The position numbers and the translations under genes are program-made. A stretch of DNA of 64,000 nt from Rotaria socialis (Eukaryota; Rotifera; Eurotatoria; Philodinida; Philodinidae): positions 1 through 64,000 of the forward strand of contig CAJNYU010004083.1 in NCBI GenBank assembly GCA_905331475.1, written 5' to 3'. The notes beneath the pieces are model-generated. The model was not told the origin of the DNA, made no database searches, and worked only from the letters and a program-made list of their open reading frames with translations. Position 1 is the stretch's first letter, and the number at the start of each line of letters is the position of its first letter. Positions 1 to 11,529 of this stretch are shown piece after piece.

Positions 1-788
1 AGTTAATTCCGGCAATGTTAATATCATACAATTATTAAGATTAAAAATGAATAATGATTCTTTTAATAGTTGATATTTTAGATAGAATCAAATAATGTAT
101 TATATATCTTTTAAGCTCTTGTAATAATTTTTACACTCTCATGGAAGGAACAAAATGTATCAACTGACGAGACGCGCCAAACATAATTAATTCAGTTTAA
201 AACGTGACAAAGAAACAACGATACAAACGAGTGAGAGAGAAAAAGAACATAGCGAGAAACTCGCGCAAGATCAGAAACAAAACACGTGACGACACACGGT
301 GCCGTCACAGGGGGGTATACATGTGTATTAAGCGGAGACCGCCATCATAGCTCACACGCATATCCACACCCTGGCGTACACTATATTGGTTATGACTGAA
401 TCTCCCAGGCCGAGAAGTACTAGCCGGCTCCTACAGTATCCGGTGGTCAAAACGGTCGACCTGGGCTTTGGTAAAAAATATAGCGTCATCAATATTACTA
501 TCACTATTGAAATTTTTTGATCGAGAAATAACACACAATTACGGAAAGACGATGTTCATTATATACTTATGCATGTCAGTGCAGGTCACAGCTTTTCTAC
601 ACAACTACAGTCTCGCTCTCACATGCTGAAGACTACGTTTTTCGACTATTACTCTTGTTCACATTCACGTCTAAATTTTAGTTTATTTTTCGCTGGGCTT
701 TTATTTTTGATCTAAGTGAATTTATTTCTTTTTTTGTTCATTTATTTCAAAGTAGAAAAATAAAAGACAAGAAAAACAATTCATAATT
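1..788. other. Non-coding stretch before the first NHL gene
   Basis: I see no convincing gene here. The only structure is a short imperfect inverted repeat at about 405-470, with ends CCCAGGCCGA and TCGACCTGGG; it is treated under findings with similar termini near 63681. The rest is low-complexity AT-rich DNA plus a GC-richer patch at about 280-470. Confidence 0.5.
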
Positions 789-1506
789 CTATTTGATAGG
801 AAATTGTTGAACACGGTGATTATTTTCATCAACAACATAGAGATTACCATGAAGATCGAAAGACAAATCACGGAGGCAGTTGAACTGATTTGCTCCTGTT
901 CCTCGACCATTTCCACCCACAATTAAATTGCCTTGCTCCTTGTGTCCTTGAGTCCAATGTAGTAGACGATGATTTAACGAGTCTGCTGCATAGAATGTAC
1001 CCAACATATCAACGAAGATTCCATAAGCATAATACAATTGTGTCAGAGTAGTCCCTTCGCCTTGACCTACAGCGAGCACACGACCTTCTTTTGTACCTTT
1101 ATTCCATTTCATTACACGTTGATTGTTGCGGTCTGAGACGTAGACATTCTGTTGTCGATCAATAAAGAGATATTTCGGTCGGTTGAGTTGGTTGAGACCA
1201 TCACCTGAGCCATTTCCTCCAGCTACACTCTAAAACAAAACTGGGTATTTGTTACTATCGGAAACTCTTTTAGGGTTTTCGAACAGCTCGGAAGCCTAGA
1301 AAAGGGTTTTTTAATTGCTCGGAAACATTAAAAAAGTTTCCGATAGTAACAAAAATACTCAAGTTTTTAGAATGTACGAGAGTGCTATTCTTCTCACCCA
1401 ATTGATATCGTCCTACTTCATGTTTTTCGGTGTCAGAGACGTAGAGATATCTCTGTTCATCCATTGCTAATCCACAAGGTAGCGCGACGTTAGCATCACC
1501 AACTCT
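789..1506 (-). CDS. NHL-repeat protein, C-terminal part, with an element-derived intron
   Basis: NHL-repeat beta-propeller segment, about 190 residues. Repeats carry the phrases YLYVSD, YVSDRNNQRVMKW, FYAADSLNHRLLHW and YVVDENNHRVQQF, spaced about 45-50 residues apart. The coding parts are 1378-1506 and 789-1229. The gap at 1230-1377 is almost exactly a 149-bp inverted-repeat element that landed in a TA; using GT at 1377/1376 and AG at 1231/1230 it could be removed in frame at the cost of one extra serine. The 5' edge is a likely splice acceptor just above 1506. No upstream exon with a start or membrane segment was recognised, so the gene is 5'-incomplete, or this is a fragment. Sister to the gene at 9044-9960. 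The function of bdelloid NHL proteins is unknown; they are often predicted to be surface binding proteins. Confidence 0.7.
1226..1374. mobile_element. 149-bp Tc1/mariner-type MITE with TA target duplication
   Basis: The element has about 45-bp terminal inverted repeats: CACTCTAAAAC on the left and GTTTTTAGAATG on the right. Further in, TTGTTACTATCGGAAACT is mirrored near the other end. It is flanked by TA at 1224-1225 and 1375-1376. Removing the element and one TA restores an uninterrupted NHL reading frame (codons CTC GTA GCT), which fixes its borders. There is no coding capacity. The interior holds the GGAAAC words also found at 2305-2790 and 4745-4951. Confidence 0.85.
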
Positions 1507-2302
1507 CTACTGAAAGGATTTAGTCATGTAGAACGTAGTTATCCTAAACTATCTAGCTGAGAGATTTCACATTTTATAGCTTCGAAATGATTTTCATAGA
1601 AAACACAATTGATAACCGAGCATAAATAGAAAACATGCTTGGAAGTGTCACCAAGAAAACGGCATTTAAGCAGTACTCACTAATACTCTATGGCAATAGT
1701 AAAGTTAAGTGCATCCGATCTGCTACAGTTCAAGCTATGCTCCGAAAGCTTTCGATCAGCTTGATAACGGAGTGAAGTAAAAGACCCATTCAGGAGAGCT
1801 ATGATCGAAATACCCCATTTTAGTAAAGGTACAACTCAAATTGGTCTATCAACTAGATATTTAACATGAATTTGCACGAGTAGATCAGAGGTTACATCAA
1901 ACTGACTTTTCTAACTTGATTTCGGTTAGATTTGTCCTAATTTTTGCTCAACCTCCTGTGGGTTCATTTTGTTTTGGTGTGTTTCCCGTCTAGAATGCAT
2001 ATATTCATTCTCGGGTGCACGTTCGCAGATAGATAAATCTGAGATTTACATCTTTTGAATCAAATCCACTCGCAATCAGAAAAAACTAAACTTATTAAGA
2101 TAATCACGGCAAATATAAATTTCAAATATTTCACACGAGTTGAGCAATTATTTCACGATCTGTCGTCGGAAGAAATTCAAAATATCTTGTATTTTCGAAA
2201 ATTGTTCCAACTTTTCTGATCGAGACGACGTGTAACTATTCTATAAGTCTGCAAAGCCTGTAGTCTTATAATCACAACAGATTTTTAACGAGTGGGGGCG
2301 GC
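1507..2302. other. Non-coding spacer
   Basis: AT-rich sequence upstream of the visible NHL exon. It may contain a large intron or the lost 5' part of that gene, but I recognise no exon, RNA gene or repeat in it. Confidence 0.4.
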
Positions 2303-2304
2303 TA

Positions 2305-4951
2305 CACTCTAAATAAACAGCGTTTCCCCAGAAACCGAAATCTCTTCGCATACACTTTCGGAAGCTCACAAACGTATCCGGAAAGGTTTTCGGCTCTAAG
2401 GTGAGTTTTTGAAATCACCTTATAGATTTCCGAGTCCCCCCGAAACGCTTCGGTTTTTGAGAATTCAGATAGGAAACCTTTACCAGTATTCTCAGAAACC
2501 ATCAAACAATTTTCGAAACCCAAAAATTATCCTCGGAAACCGTTCTGGTTTTGAAAATCTTCTCGGAAACTTATAGCTTGCCGTCAGCAACCTATCGGTT
2601 TTCGAGGAAAATTTTTTTTTGGGAACCTTTTGCGTTTCCGGGGATCGAAAACGTTGAAAGCGTATGCCAGAATACTGGCTTGGATTTCGAACATAATCGC
2701 GAAAACCCTTCGAGATTTCTAAATTATTAGAAACCTATGAGTTTCCGAAAAATTGTCTTGGAAACCCATTAATCATAGTGGAAAACCGAACTAGTATTAA
2801 AATTTCATCTTTCTCATTTTCACGTTGCCATCGTATAATTTACATTTTTAGGATTTACCCCGGTAGCTATAACAGAAATCGTCTTCAGTGTACGCGAAAT
2901 TGTTTTCTAAAACTTTTAGAATTCTTGAGATGCAAAATTCTTCTTCTTTTCCAAGAAAATCTTGTATTATTTTTACATTCCTAGTTGTGTAAAGTTGTAA
3001 AATATACTAAATGACGATTTTTGCTTTGAAACTTGGTGCACTGCACTAAATCGCCATTCCATTCAAGAAATTTCTTTTTTCTCCTTTTTGTTAAATTAAG
3101 TTTTGTTCATTATACAAATATTATACTGTCTTGGAAAACATTGGAGTGAAACAAGGGAAGCTCTTATGTTTAAAGATTCCTTTAACTAATTTACGTAAAA
3201 GCTTTATACACAGCCGTATGATTGAAATAATGAGGAAATATCCATTTCTAATACGTAGACTGAAACAAGCATTCTATGTTTAGAAGCAGAAAAAATACTT
3301 GAGATGTATCCACATGAACAGTGATGAATCAGAGTATTACTCTATTTTCTTTTTGTTCTTGTTCTCTCTTCGTATGCTTCTCTTGTAATATTGAATAAAA
3401 ATAAAGTCAAGTGCCTCTCTAATAAAGAGATATTTTATCATGCATATGCGGTCTCGTATTGCTTACTTCAACTGTTGTAAAATGAATTGCGATCTGAATG
3501 ATGAGTGACTGCTAGTTGTCATATAGTTTGAAATATTTCGTTTTCTTAGCTCAGATAATTCACATTGAGCTCCTAGGAAGAGTAAACTAACATCTATTGA
3601 TGAAAAAAATTGGCGTATTTTGTTTTAATCTTTTTCATGTATATTCTTATTTAATTGGACAATTTATTCAACTTCTCCAAAATGTCTCTATGCTTTCGTA
3701 AACAAATCAAAAATACTTTTCTTTCACGTGCAAATTAATCAATGAAATTCCAATAATTTATGACAATCTCTTATTTTCTCTTGATTTATTTTTATTTACA
3801 TAAGACGACTCATGTTTGACACATCTGCCAAAACACAAATATTTTTTCAATTCGACTCGCGACCAGAAAATATTAAAGATAGTTCGTCAAGCACTCTGAT
3901 ATTGTTATCCAAACTAAAATGCATGCACACAGTACATGAAAATTACTAAGGATTGTGCTTTTTATCATTATAGATGAGTACTTTGATCCATTAATATGGA
4001 ATGTGGACGATGCTTCGGTTTGGCTACATAAGGTTAATTCGAATAACAATATAGTTAAAGATTTTAGAGGTAAGCTGTCTAAAGTGTCCACCGAAGTTAT
4101 CTTATGATCAGGTGATTACCATTTTTTACCTTTTTATTCCTTCATCTGCAATCCTTACGGTTAAAAAATAAGTTTTTATTTAGGATCGTCTATTGAAACA
4201 CATGTTTCAAATATTTTAGTATTCATACATTACGATTGAATTTACTTTATGATTTCACAGGATAGCTCAAAGTTTGCAAATAAATTACCAATTTCGATCT
4301 TATTTTTATTTGAAACAGAAATATTTCTCAATATGTCAAAGTAGAGATTTCTATGTTCATTTTGTTTCATAATATATTTTTCTTCATTAAAATTCATGAA
4401 AAGAACTATAATATAGTGAGTTATTTTCTTCAATAAAATATATTCTTTTTCTGCATTTAAATTTCCGAACACAAGACGAAATAGTGAGTTTGTTTTATTC
4501 AATTATATGTATTGTTTTTTCCATTTTGATTTATGAAATGAATTCTGGTGAAGTAGTATATTCTCAGGTCTCGACTGATCGCAGAAGTTTGGCTTAGGAG
4601 AGCATACAGAGTTTATGACTTTCTAAGATTTAAATATTGGATGATTTCAGAACCCTTTTATGTCTGTTGTTAAAATACTATTCATAACGAAAAACGAATT
4701 TGGCAATGTCGGATAGCTATGTGAATCAGTTGCTGGTTTGTAGCTGTGGAAAACGTTTAAAAAGTTCCCGAAGTATCGGAAACTTTCATTAGGCTTTCGG
4801 GATTGTCAGCTTTCTTGATTGCTTGTGAGGGTTTCAGATAAGTTTCCGAATGCCCGGAAACCCTTTCACGAAAACCTATAAAAGGTTTCATACAGTGACA
4901 AACCTGGAAACCTCCTATTCGTTTCCCAGAAAGCGGATTTTATTTAGAGTA
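2305..4951. mobile_element. Putative 2.6-kb element with CACTCTAAATAAA ends and GGAAAC-rich flanks
   Basis: The left end CACTCTAAATAAACAG (after TA at 2303-2304) is mirrored on the right by TATTTAGAGTA (before TA at 4952-4953). Next to each end lies a mirrored CGTTTCC(C)CAGAAA block. About 480 bp inside the left end and 200 bp inside the right end are full of GGAAAC/GTTTCC words. The middle (about 2800-4740) is AT-rich with no open frame above 86 codons and no transposase motif I can recognise. It is either one non-autonomous element with subterminal repeats or two separate end fragments of the family seen at 1226-1374. Confidence 0.45.
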
Positions 4952-6014
4952 TAAAATTGTTCAATACACCTAGTACTATCTTGTGTCTTTTTTTATTATT
5001 TAGGGCAGAACAATGAGAACATTGAAAAAGATAGAGTGGAAAAAATTATTCTTGTACTTACAGCTACATTAGATGTTATTCAAGCAATCGATGTTTTTTA
5101 TTTAAAATGATAACAAAATGCTCAAAAGAATATTTCACATGCAAATATTATTGTTGTCTTTCGTTTGTTCTTCACGCTAAGTTACTACCATATTCACTCT
5201 GTCACGATGCGTTTGCAACAGAAAAGAAATTAAAATCATCTACAGATAGCATTTAGAAAAATAATTGAAACGACGGACGAGGGTATTACCATCGGACAAA
5301 TACCAGTTGATGGATGAAAGACAAGGAGAATACACAGCATGATGGTCTCATTTAGACGATTAATTCATACATCTGGTTGTGTTCAGTAGAAATAATTGAA
5401 CGAATCATATAACTACATACTAAATCTTTTATTTTATCTCTTCTCGCTTACGATATGATAGATTATTATGCACTGGTTTCAGAAGACCCATTTAGAACAT
5501 TATGTTTGCAAATAGTTATTCCGTACAATAAATATTCTGAATATTAGGCGTACTGAATGGTAAAATGAGTCATACTCGTAGACAACATACTAGAGAAAAG
5601 AAAATGAAAGTATATGCTTAGCCGATTTATGGTTGTACTGGTGGAAGAAGTTATTTGGTAGTTTACCATTTTTGATCATGAATATAATATTAATCAACAA
5701 CGATGCCGAGAGAAATTTTTGTAGAAAAAAGCATTTGAATAAATAAAACAATCAAAATTGATGTCGCACATTTTTCTCTGATAATACATGTTCAAAAAGG
5801 CACGACCAGGAGATCACGATCTATTCAGCATCACTACTCGAGTAGAACACAGTCATAATGTAAAATCAAACGAGAGATTCTGCAATGTTTTATGATAGTT
5901 GGATTTTATTTCAGTATTTTTATCAAAGCAAGATGATTGCATGCCCAAAAATTATTTTTTTCACATTTCAATAAGATTTATTGTTGAAATGACAAGCAGA
6001 AAATAAAGAATGTT
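4952..6014. other. Non-coding spacer
   Basis: AT-rich DNA downstream (3') of the small secreted-protein gene. No gene or repeat supported. Confidence 0.4.
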
Positions 6015-6535
6015 TTAGTGGCGTTGACTGCCATAGCCAAAAATAGTTGGAATGATTTGCCGGAGGAGATTAGCACCAATACGTTCATATTCCCGTTGTT
6101 GACGTTCTTTTTGCCTGTCAGCATTTCGTGCAGTTGCAAGACCATTGAAATATTGCGTACAGTTCGATGAGAGAAGAGCTACATTGGGACTATTTTGAAT
6201 GTAGGCTACTTCTTGTGCTTTCTCTTCGAGAAATTGTGCAAATGATCCATTCGACTTCAATTGTGTGAAAGCCGCTTGGTTTTTGCTAAGAAATGCTTGA
6301 GCCAAGCTATTATTGGCACACAATTTTGATGCCAACATATTGATATTACCGCCCGATGAAAAATGATCGCCACGAGCCGATGGAAAACGATGGCCACGAT
6401 CTGATCGAAGATGATCCACACCAGCCGTAGCAAGGCTAAAACATATCTAAAAACAAGAAAGATATATATATATATACTTGCTGATGGAAACATGAATCAA
6501 CTTACAAATGTTATTACGATGACGAGCTTTTGCAT
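6015..6535 (-). CDS. Small secreted protein of unknown function
   Basis: Two exons, 6535-6506 and 6446-6015, joined across a 59-nt GT-AG intron, give 153 residues. The first exon codes MQKLVIVITF and continues into ICFSLATAG: a clear signal peptide with a cleavage site near residue 19. The mature part starts with a Gly/Arg/His/Ser-rich stretch, then an alanine/asparagine-rich helical region with two cysteines (KLCANN and SSNCTQ) about 50 residues apart, possibly one disulfide. The end is basic (RQKERQQREYER). I do not recognise the family. It sits alone in an element-rich stretch. Confidence 0.7.
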
Positions 6536-8219
6536 GGTTGTGCAGTAAAATATTGTGTACTACACATTTCATTTCCGCTCCTTTATTTATAGATGTCAAA
6601 GAACTAGGACGAGAAAAAAGAAGAAAAAGAATGTACTTTTTGTTCGATGATTATTATCAACAAGAATGGAGCTAGTGATGACGTGTATACACGAAAAGCG
6701 ATATTATTTCGTCACTGAGGCACACCATTATCGCCATGAGTGCAATATATTAGCCAAAAAGTACAACCATCTGAAGAATATTTTTATGTCATGCTCTGTT
6801 AGGTTCTAATATATATAAAACGAAAGAGACAAGCAGTGTCAGTAATGTTATGTGACAGAACGATGGAAAAGATGAGGTAATCAAACCCATACCTCCTGCT
6901 ACCCGGGAAGTTGTCATAAGTCAATTAAACTGGAAGGCGCAACTTAATCATCGTTTAGCGTTACTGTGATCCGACACTAACGCTAACATGCTCCACTAAA
7001 AGAAAATAATTCTAATGACTATTTAATTCATTTGTATCGAAAATACTAATTCAAAACGAAACGTCGAAGTTATCATTTCTATTCCTCTTGAATAATGAGA
7101 CGGACGGTCAACAGTACTTATTAGAATTGTAGAGTAAAATAAAAAACCAATAAATTGAAAACCAGTTTATCTATATTGAAATTAATTGTTGCGCTTGGGC
7201 TGTTTTTATTTTTTATGTCGACCACAAGAGCTTCGTTTTAGTTTGTAGATCACTTATTTTAACTGCATTATTCGCTTTAAGTATAAAAATTTTATTTATA
7301 AGAGACGATTAGAAAATGTCGCACATTAGCTCACTACATTATTCATCTATGATAGATGCGTACGCCTTTCATAATGACGCTGGCAGCAGATACTGGTAAT
7401 AGTCGAACATTGATGAAACGATTTATTCTCAAGTTGGTGCATCTATCCATTGTTCTCTTTAGGAAAGTGTTTTCTTTCTAACTGTCTCAATAGGGGAAGA
7501 TCTATTTCTGTATATAACAATTTCTCTGTTCCGTTGTAATTATATAATATTAAAATTAATAAAAACGGATTTTCATGGAAATTTTCAGTATAATTTATTT
7601 GAAATAAATCTGCAATAGTCAAAACTTTTGCTTCAACGTGGATTCGTTTCTCATTACTCGAATAAAATAATAGATTTTGTTTAAACTTATATCCTGTTAG
7701 TCAGCGAGAAACACTTGATATTATTTAATAAGTAAACAAGTCATAATTTTATATATAAGAATTATATTTGTTCGATTTTTCAGTCTCATTAAAAACTGTT
7801 TAGTTAAATTTATAATCAGACTTTTACAAGAGACGTGTTGCATTAAAACTATACCTTTATTCATTGTTGATATGCATCCCAGGTCGATGATTTCTAGTTT
7901 CGGAACCGATCGGAAAACTATCCGGAAGGTGAAAGCAGTATTCCGCACTATTTCTGCGATCATAACCATTGGGAAAAATTCCCGGAACCGACCCGTGATC
8001 ACAAAGAATACAAACGGAACAAGCGACGGAACTAACGAAATCCGACCGATTCCAGCTAGAAAAATTCCGGAAGTTCCAATCTTCCTGAGATCTTGAGCAG
8101 ATTTTCTGACACCGCTATACCTCCTCATCTTGGGTAGTCGCATCCTCAACAAAACAAATTACCAGCCGGCTTCTCTGATGCCAATAACGTCACGCATTGC
8201 TTCACAATCATTCACTATA
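6536..8219. other. Non-coding spacer with a GC-richer patch
   Basis: Mostly AT-rich. At about 7870-8100 there is a patch rich in TTCCGG, CGGAAC and CGATCGG words, open on both strands only because it is compositionally biased. It looks like another repeat-derived insertion, but its ends could not be fixed. No gene supported. Confidence 0.4.
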
Positions 8220-8960
8220 GTATAACAGACGCGAAGAGATCGCGAGTTCACTACTATAAATTTCAGGTATTTCGAAGTCTCTTGCCTGAAAACCAATTGC
8301 GACCGACGCTTAAAGGTCTTTTTAATTCATTACCTTCCATTTGAGGTATTCAAAAGCAGCATTCATCCACTTTTATCAAAAAGGATCCTTAAAGGACTTT
8401 CTTGGTAAATTGCGACGAATGAAAGTTCGTAATACTTGGCATAAGTAGTATTCATGAAGAAGGATCTTCAAGGATCCTTGTAGGCAAAGTGCAATAAAGG
8501 GTGCTTTCAAATGCCTCAACTGAAAGGTAGTGACTGAAATAGACCTTTAAGCGTCTTTAATGATTGATTGAGAGGAAGGAAGCTTCAAAATATCTGGAAT
8601 AAGGGATATTGAACAAAAAGGATCTTTCATGATTCTTTTTGAAGTAATACAATGAATCGGACTTTCAAATATCTGAAATGGAAATGGCAGAATGGGGAAG
8701 ATCTTCAGTGATCCTTCTGATTGAAACACAATAAAGGAGGCTTAGAAAAAAAACTCAAACAACTGGTATGACCCCAGAAAGATCTTCAGTGATCTTTCTA
8801 GATAGAAGTCAGTGAAGTGGACTTTCAAATACTTCAAATGGAAGATATTGACTTTGAAGTTTTTTTCAGACATTTCAATTTGAAACGGTATGAATGAGAT
8901 CGTTAAATATTTGAAATGAAAGTTATTATGCAAGAAAGAGCTTTCAATGACTCTAACGTT
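8220..8960. repeat. Tandem array of a ~79-bp unit, about 9 degenerate copies
   Basis: The landmark GATCTTC(A)GTGATC and its variants recur at about 8225, 8304, 8383, 8462, 8541, 8620, 8700, 8780, 8857 and 8937, a spacing of 77-80 bp. A second landmark about 40 bp later, ACTTTCAAATATCTGAAATGG or variants, recurs in step. Copies differ from each other by roughly 20-40 percent, so the array is old. It lies directly beyond the 3' end of the NHL gene at 9044. Confidence 0.8.
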
Positions 8961-9043
8961 GGAGTGTTAGTAATTATGCTTTGTAAAATACGTGGTAGAA
9001 GTATAGAAAAAGAAATGAACAAAAAAAGTACAATCCACAAGTC

Positions 9044-9960
9044 TTATTTGATCGAAAATTGTTGAACACGATTATTACCCCAATCGGCGATATAAAGATT
9101 ACATTCTCGATCGAAAGATAGACCACCGAGGAGGTTGAACTGATTTGCTCCTGCTCCTGGGCCGTTTCCACCCATAATTACAGTGCCTTCTTTTGCTCCT
9201 TGAGTCCAACGCATTACACGATGATTTTCCTGGTCTGCTACATAGAGTGTACCCCACATATCGACAAAGATTCCGTTAGGGTAAAACAATTGAGTCGGAG
9301 CATTCCCGTAGTATTGACCTGCAGCGATTACAATACCTTCTTTTGCACCTTTATTCCATTTCATTACACGATGATTGTTGTAGTCTGACACGTAGATATT
9401 CTGTTCTCGATCAACAAAGAGATAAGTCGGCTCGTCGAATTTATTGAGGCCGCTACCAGCGCCATTTCCACCAGCTACGACAGTGCCATTCTTACCATTC
9501 AATTGATATCGTCTTACTTCATGTTTTTTGTAGTCAGAAACGTAGAGATATCTCTGTTCATCCATAGTCAATCTCGCACAGTCGATATTGCTGATGATTA
9601 TTTCTCCTTGTGTTGTGCCACTACGACGAGACCATCGTACAACTCGTTAATTAGCTGGATCGCAAATAATGAGATTATCCGTCTCTTTGTCGACCAATAC
9701 ATTATTTGGTCGATCCAATTGATTTAATCCATTTCCTTGGCCTTTGTCACCAGCAACAACTTGTCCATTCGTCGTATTACCTTTTTTCCATTGAACGACA
9801 CGATGATTGTAGAAGTCAGCAATAACCACTGTTTGATTATCATCAACGAAGAGACCTTCAGGGCAGTATAGTTGATTGGTGGCATCCCCACCTCCGTCAC
9901 CTCCAGCAATAGTCACACCATTCTGTGTCCATTTAGCATTAACAGAAATATGACCTGGAA
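9044..9960 (-). pseudogene. NHL-repeat protein gene interrupted by one in-frame stop
   Basis: About six NHL repeats read continuously in one frame except for a single TAA at 9647-9649, between DPAN and RVVRW; family members have a sense codon here. Typical phrases: DNQTVVIADFYNHRVVQW, LVDKETDNLIICD, YLYVSDYKKHEVRRYQ, IYVSDYNNHRVMKW, LYVADQENHRVMRW, LYIADWGNNRVQQF. The 5' edge of the visible exon is probably an AG near 9960, giving an N-terminal HISVNAKWTQNGVTIAGG. Upstream exons (signal or membrane part) were not identified. Either a recently inactivated copy or a gene with a sequencing error or readthrough; everything else in the frame is intact. Confidence 0.7.
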
Positions 9961-9976
9961 GGCATCGTAAAATCAA

Positions 9977-10448
9977 AAAAGGAGATTTCTATCTATCGCT
10001 AAAGTGATAATATTATTAGAAAAGAAGACATGGAAAGAAGTGTGAAAAGCACTAATTTCTCGAGAGTATACTCTTAGCTTATCCGGTGGTATATGAGATC
10101 ATCATCATAATTTCGAAAGTATCGGGCGAAATTCTTTGAATAGATTATATTTTAGAAATGTAAGAATATTCCCCCAAAAACGGTTCTCTGGGAAAGGAAA
10201 TTATACCAAGTCTAAATGTCTTTCTATATTGAAAAATTCTTTTGAAAGAAATTCTCTTGAGAATGACAAGTCTATAATGGGAAGTGAGTTTTTAGAAGAT
10301 GAGATGAATGAAAAAGTAATATGACGATCTGTCCATGTAATGGTCCACCTTTGTGAGCACAGTTGAACTTCAAAATTGAATTCATTAAATATAACTATCT
10401 TGTAGAGCCTTGCCGATAGTAGATAAAAGTTTAATGCTTATCCAAGTA

Positions 10449-10499
<51 letters not shown>

Positions 10500-10780
10500 C
10501 TTTTTCCATGCAGATAGATATGACATTTTTCAAAGTCAATCACAATTTGTTAGAACTACGTTGACTAGGTTGTTTAATGATAAGAAGAGATCCACATTTT
10601 GTTCTTTCTGAAGAAAAATATTTATATTTTAAAAGTAGCGTTTTTGTGAGGGTGATTCTCGTCACGAAAATGCTCTGTAACTCATTATCAGCTGAAAGCA
10701 AGATATTTTCTTGAGGGCGTGAGTGTGGGTGGGTGTGAGGGTTCGCTTCATCCACCCAAATACTCGCATCAACACCCACG
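9977..10780. repeat. Spacer containing a (TA)n microsatellite
   Basis: There is a perfect TA-dinucleotide run at about 10453-10496 (22 units). The remainder is AT-rich spacer between the caspase-like and NHL genes, both on the minus strand. No exon linking the two was found. Confidence 0.6.
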
Positions 10781-11529
10781 CTAACACATACGACTGTTTT
10801 GATCGGATGAGAATATGTTAGCGGATAGCGTGTTACCTGATGTTGTTTTTTCTACTAGGAAGACTTTTTCCGTCAGACAGCTTGTGCGGTATGGAACTTG
10901 ATAGCCACCTGTCGCATCTCGAACCTCACAGGTAATTTTCATAAGCAGCGACTCAAAATCTTCATCAGACGTTTGAATATACTATTTCGACCAATCTGTG
11001 CGTCGTCAAGTGCACCTTGACCAGCGCCACACGAATATACCAATAGGGTTTCAGATGTAGGATTCATCGATGCTAAACTTGACGTGGGATTTCCTCGAAT
11101 TTGTTTAGTTCTGCAACAGTCTAGTATGAATATGATATAACGAGGCCTCTTAGCATTTATTTGATGCAAGATATTTTGAGCATTGGCAGCATTTTTCGAC
11201 AGATAACTCTTCTCATCTATGCTATGATCGTAACAATAATCAGAGGATAGAAGATAATTTTTGTCGTCAGATTGTAATCCATGGCCAGCAAAATAAAATA
11301 CAATGAAATCGCCATTTTGAATCTTTCTCATGAAATCATCAATCATTTCTTTGAATCTAGTGTAGCTGCAGTTGGTTTCTTGTGAGACTTCAAATTTGAT
11401 GTCGCGAAGAGCCTTGCCTAAATCAATAGCATCGACAACACATATCTGTAATGTGGATGCTTTGTCAGCGTATTGATCAATACCGATTACCAACGCTCTT
11501 TTTTTCGAAAGCAATGCAGCCGAAGCCAT
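10781..11529 (-). pseudogene. Caspase-like peptidase (C14 family) with a frame-shifted tail
   Basis: The frame at 11529-10939 codes a full caspase/metacaspase-type p20 core of 196 residues. KRALVIGIDQY is the first strand, FYFAGHGLQSDDKNYLL carries the catalytic His, and FILDCCRTK carries the catalytic Cys. The frame ends early just after GRNSIFKRL. In another frame the sequence continues as SDEDFESLLMKITCEV and YRTSCLTEKVFLV (to a stop at 10781), the usual end of this domain in such proteins. A short deletion with frameshift near 10965-10985 is the simplest reading. The core motifs are intact, so a shortened active enzyme is possible. An AG lies 7 nt before the start. Confidence 0.7.
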
